NCBI RefSeq assembly: GCF_001513965.1
Contig: NZ_KQ948017.1
Span: forward strand, 246,779-310,778
Direction of reading: 5' to 3'
DNA from: Streptomyces cellostaticus
GTDB lineage: Bacteria; Actinomycetota; Actinomycetes; Streptomycetales; Streptomycetaceae
DNA length: 64,000 nucleotides
Shown here: positions 61,161 to 64,000 of the stretch, one piece after another
Numbering within the stretch: position 1 is the first letter of the stretch
Layout: every line of letters begins with the position of its first letter
Notes under the pieces: model-generated
Databases searched by the model: none
The model's input: the letters and a program-made list of their open reading frames with translations, nothing else
What the model was told of the DNA's origin: nothing
Made by a program: the position numbers and the translations under genes

Positions 61161-61862
61161 TCAGGACATTCGGGTCCGCTCGGCGTCCGGAAGGTCCGGG
61201 TCGAGGTCCGGGTGACGGGGCGGACCGGACAGGGCGCACCGCACGTCCACCACGCCGGCCACGGCTCGGGCGAGGCGGGCGGCGACCGGCACCAGAGCCG
61301 TTTCGCGGACCCGGCCCGTAAGCGTCACGACACCATCGTGCACCTCGATCCGCACGGCCGCCGCGTGGGTGCCGAAGAGCCTTGCGACGACGTCGCGCCG
61401 GACCTCCTCGGCGATGTCCGCGTCGTCCCGCAGGAAGACCTTCAGCAGGTCGGAGCGGCTGACGATGCCCTTCAGGGTGCCGTCGTGACCGACGACCGGC
61501 AGCCGCTTGACCTGGTGGCGGGCCATGACGCGGGCGGCGTGCGCGAGGGAGGCGTCCGGCGCGACGGTGACGGCCGGCGCGGTCATCAGCTCCGCCGCGG
61601 TCACCGCGTCCGCCCTCGAGATGCCGACGGGAGGCCGGGCCTGCCCGTTCCGGTCGGGGTCTGCCTCGCGGAACTCCTCCTTGGCCAGCAGATCGGCCTC
61701 GGAGACGACACCCACGACGCGTCCGTCGGCGTCGAGCACCGGGAAGGCGCTGACCCTCCACTCGCGCATGGTCTTCACGATGTCCTTGAAGGCGGCACCG
61801 GTGCGCAGGGCGACGACCCTGCGGGTCATCACGTCCTCGACGACGATCGCAGTGCTCTCCAT
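61161..61862 (-). CDS. CBS-CBS-BON domain protein (second copy)
   Basis: 233 residues. CBS motifs 'VEDVMTRRVVALRTGAAFKD' and 'AAELMTAPAVTVAPDASLAH', BON domain from ~155 ('VRIEVHDGVVTLTGRVRETA'). The short tail 'PDLDPDLPDAERTRMS' is acidic. The ATG at 61862 has GGAGG six nucleotides upstream and is preferred over the longer GTG-type start at 61892. Paralogue of 59744-60442. Followed 35 nt later by the Rv1733c-like gene. Confidence 0.9.
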   Translation of the reverse strand: MESTAIVVEDVMTRRVVALRTGAAFKDIVKTMREWRVSAFPVLDADGRVVGVVSEADLLAKEEFREADPDRNGQARPPVGISRADAVTAAELMTAPAVTVAPDASLAHAARVMARHQVKRLPVVGHDGTLKGIVSRSDLLKVFLRDDADIAEEVRRDVVARLFGTHAAAVRIEVHDGVVTLTGRVRETALVPVAARLARAVAGVVDVRCALSGPPRHPDLDPDLPDAERTRMS

Positions 61863-62012
61863 GGCGTCCTCCAAGGGTTCGGGTGCCGTCACGGGACACC
61901 CTCAGCCTGCGGCCCAGAACTCGTTCGGCGCATGGGCCGAGTGGCCCGGCTCCGGGCCCCGACGGCGGCACCGGCGGCCGTGGCGGCCCAGGTCCCGGCC
62001 CTGCCGCGGCCC

Positions 62013-63758
62013 CTACTTCGCGGGCAGCGGCACCCACCAGGTGAGCGTGGCGCCGCCACCGTCGGAGCGGGACACCTCCAGCCGTCCGCCCAGTTGTTCC
62101 GCCCGCTCGGCCATGTTCCGCAGCCCGCTGCGCCGGCCGTCGGGCGGGATGCCCACACCGTTGTCCGCGACCTTCAGGCGCACCTCGCTGCCGTCGGTCG
62201 TCAGCAGCACGTCGGCCCGGTCGGCGTGGGCGTGCCGGGCGATGTTGGTGAGGGCCTCGGAGAGTACGGCCACGACGTGGTCGGCGATGTCGCGCGGCAC
62301 CTCGGTGTCGACCAGGCCCTCCATGCGCACGGCGGGGCTGAAGCCCAGCACCGGAGCCGCCTCGCCGGCCACCAGGACGACCCGGGCCCGCAGCCCGCTG
62401 CCGACGGCTCCCTCGCGTGCCCGCAGCCCGAAGATGGCCGACCTGATGATCTTGATGGTCTCGTCCAGGTCGTCCACGGCGCGCAGCACGCGTTCGGCGG
62501 CCTCCGGGTGCTCGATGAAGCGGCCCGCGCTCTGCAGGGTCATGCCGGTGGCGAACAGCCGCTGAATGGCCACGTCGTGCAGGTCCCGGGCGATCCGGTC
62601 GCGGTCCTTGAGCAGTGCGATCTGCTCGGCGTCGTGCCGGCGCTCGGCCAGCTCCATCGCGATCGCGGCCTGCGCGGCGAACCCCACGAGCATCTGGGTC
62701 TCCTTGGCCGAGAACACCGGCCGTCCGTCCTCGCGTGCCAGCAGGACGACTCCGCGGACGCCGCCTTCACCGGTGCCGATGGGGACGGCCACGGCGGGGC
62801 CGAGGCCGCCGAAGCGCGGGGGTTCGGGCGAGACCCGCTCGTCGTGGGCGACGTCGTCGCTGGTGACCGGGGCGGCGGCACAGAAGGCAAGCCCCATCAG
62901 GCTCCGCCGCAGGGGCAGCACGAGCCCCCGGTGTGCCTCCGCGTCCACTCCGACGGCGATCTCCACGCTGAGCGAACCGCTGCCCTCCAGGGGCATCGCG
63001 ACCGCGGCCAGGGCCGCGTCCGAGATCTCCCGGGCCCGTTCGGCGATCAGGTCCAGGGCCTCGGCGCGTTCGCTGCCGGACATCAGGCTGTGGGTGATCT
63101 CCGCGTTCGCCCGCAGCCAGCGCTCGCGCAGCCGGGACTCCTCGTACAGGCGGGCGTTGTCGATGGCCACACCGGCCGCCACGGCCAGCGTGGCGAGTAC
63201 CGACTCGTCCTCCTCGTCGAACTGCGCCCCGCCCCGCTTCTCGGTCAGGTACAGATTGCCGAAGACCTGGTCGCGTACCCGGATCGGAACGCCGAGGAAG
63301 CTGTTCATCGGCGGATGGCCCGGCGGGAAGCCGTACGAGGCCGGATGCCGGGAGAGTTTCGCCAGCCGCAGCGGCTCCGGATGCCGGATCAGCTCGCCGA
63401 GGATGCCGTGGCCCTGCGGGTAGGGGCCGATCCCGGCGATCTGCTCCTCGGTGAAGCCGACGGTGTGGAAGCCCGACAGGGTCTTGCCGTCGGGTCCGAT
63501 GACTCCGAGGGCGGCGTATTCGGCGTCCACGAGGGCCGCGGCCGCGTCCACGATGGAGTGCAGGGCCTGTTCCAGGTCCAGTTCCCGGCCGACGGAGAGG
63601 ACCGCCTCCAGCAGGCTGTGCACCCGGTCCCGGGTGCCACGGGCCGCGTCGAGCCGGGCCTGCAACTCCTCCAGCAGCTCGTCCAGCCGCAGCTGCGGCA
63701 GCTGTACGCGGGGCTCCTCTGTGCCGGTCACCACGTTCTCCCGCTTCCATCGGCGCAT
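62013..63758 (-). CDS. DevS/DosT-like GAF-GAF sensor histidine kinase
   Basis: 581 residues, soluble. Two GAF domains (~60-205 and ~225-370) precede a HisKA_3 dimerisation region with the phospho-acceptor in 'RDRIARDLHDVAIQRLFATG' and an ATPase domain ('LSEALTNIARHAHAD', 'VADNGVGIPP', 'GLRNMAERAEQLGG'). The first GAF contains 'FPPGHPPMNSFLGVPIRVRD' and 'VFGNLYLTEKRGG', the same surroundings as the haem-ligand His of mycobacterial DevS, so it may sense O2, CO or NO. No DevR-type regulator gene is inside the window. The start may instead be one of the GTGs a few codons downstream. Confidence 0.9.
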   Translation of the reverse strand: MRRWKRENVVTGTEEPRVQLPQLRLDELLEELQARLDAARGTRDRVHSLLEAVLSVGRELDLEQALHSIVDAAAALVDAEYAALGVIGPDGKTLSGFHTVGFTEEQIAGIGPYPQGHGILGELIRHPEPLRLAKLSRHPASYGFPPGHPPMNSFLGVPIRVRDQVFGNLYLTEKRGGAQFDEEDESVLATLAVAAGVAIDNARLYEESRLRERWLRANAEITHSLMSGSERAEALDLIAERAREISDAALAAVAMPLEGSGSLSVEIAVGVDAEAHRGLVLPLRRSLMGLAFCAAAPVTSDDVAHDERVSPEPPRFGGLGPAVAVPIGTGEGGVRGVVLLAREDGRPVFSAKETQMLVGFAAQAAIAMELAERRHDAEQIALLKDRDRIARDLHDVAIQRLFATGMTLQSAGRFIEHPEAAERVLRAVDDLDETIKIIRSAIFGLRAREGAVGSGLRARVVLVAGEAAPVLGFSPAVRMEGLVDTEVPRDIADHVVAVLSEALTNIARHAHADRADVLLTTDGSEVRLKVADNGVGIPPDGRRSGLRNMAERAEQLGGRLEVSRSDGGGATLTWWVPLPAK

Positions 63759-63949
63759 GGCTCGGAACCGGTGGGGTCATATGCCACGGTATCGGTCCAC
63801 GGCGCGGCACGATACGGACCCCTGCCGAGACCGCAGAGCCGGGGTGGCGTGCTGGTCCGCTTCCGGTACGTGCCGAGGGACGTACGACCCCGTATCAGGG
63901 CCGAACGGCACTGGAGTGGAAGCACTGTCGTGCGCCACAGTGGGAACAG

Positions 63950-63979
63950 GAGCGGCACCGATCCCCCGCGGTGTCGCTC
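63950..63979. terminator. Hairpin near right edge
   Basis: GAGCGGCACCG (63950-63960) pairs with CGGTGTCGCTC (63969-63979) with one mismatch and an 8-nt loop. It may end a gene to the right. A CACTGT/ACAGTG dyad lies just before it (63923-63942). Confidence 0.4.
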
Positions 63980-64000
63980 CGCCCTTACCCGTCGAAGAAG

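Overview
The window is high-GC DNA with strong third-position GC bias, dense divergent and convergent genes, SpoIIE-type phosphatases, many secreted hydrolases, rare TTA codons and a blaL-blaA-blaB type beta-lactamase locus. All of this points to Streptomyces or a close relative. No replication, rRNA, phage or conjugation genes are visible, so it looks like chromosomal accessory/arm-type sequence.

Layout. 1-2 kb: a TrmB-type regulator (cut by the left edge) diverges from a secreted sedolisin (S53) protease. 2-17.8 kb: thirteen minus-strand genes, mostly joined by 1-4 nt stop/start overlaps, read from an M16 peptidase through TldD, TldE, a PqqD-like domain, an alpha/alpha-toroid protein, an AlkP-fold protein, a 36-residue acidic peptide, two B12-type radical SAM enzymes around one SPASM radical SAM enzyme, an MFS exporter, a kinase-fold protein and a ferritin-like di-iron protein. 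I read this as a RiPP gene cluster that I cannot assign to any described class; it is the main discovery candidate. 18-26 kb: a secreted M64 peptidase, a 279-bp tandem duplication, a fused PutP-type symporter/PAS/GAF/PP2C/ATPase protein and a second SpoIIE phosphatase.

26-36 kb: GNAT proteins (one a fragment), a TetR regulator divergent from an alpha/beta hydrolase, an MHS-family transporter, a two-component pair convergent with a TAXI lipoprotein, a cis-prenyltransferase, and a LysR regulator divergent from a RidA-like gene. 36-50 kb: an Imm7 immunity gene broken by a frameshift, prolyl aminopeptidase, an M4-protease propeptide remnant, then a run of mostly exported proteins (polysaccharide deacetylase, EfeO and EfeB, a phospholipase C/acid phosphatase type phosphoesterase, an M15-like lipoprotein, a dimethylformamidase-like protein).

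50-64 kb: a decayed amidohydrolase, two near-identical 170-bp elements with a tRNA-like fold flanking a universal stress gene, a PL9 pectate lyase, a beta-lactamase locus (frameshifted blaL, LysR blaA, blaB), and a stress/dormancy-type island of CBS, CBS-BON, cyclic-nucleotide-binding, Rv1733c-like and DevS-like kinase genes.

In the RiPP operon, a reasonable working order is: the PqqD-like domain presents the acidic leader to the SPASM and B12 radical SAM enzymes, which modify the short Cys/Ser/Trp tail; the di-iron protein may add an oxidation; TldD/E and the M16 peptidase trim or degrade the leader; the MFS protein exports the product. The kinase-fold and AlkP-fold proteins could be a phosphorylation/dephosphorylation pair. 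Three TTA codons in the first gene suggest bldA control. Product structure and enzyme order are inference. All start sites, domain calls and family names come from reading the sequence, with no database search.
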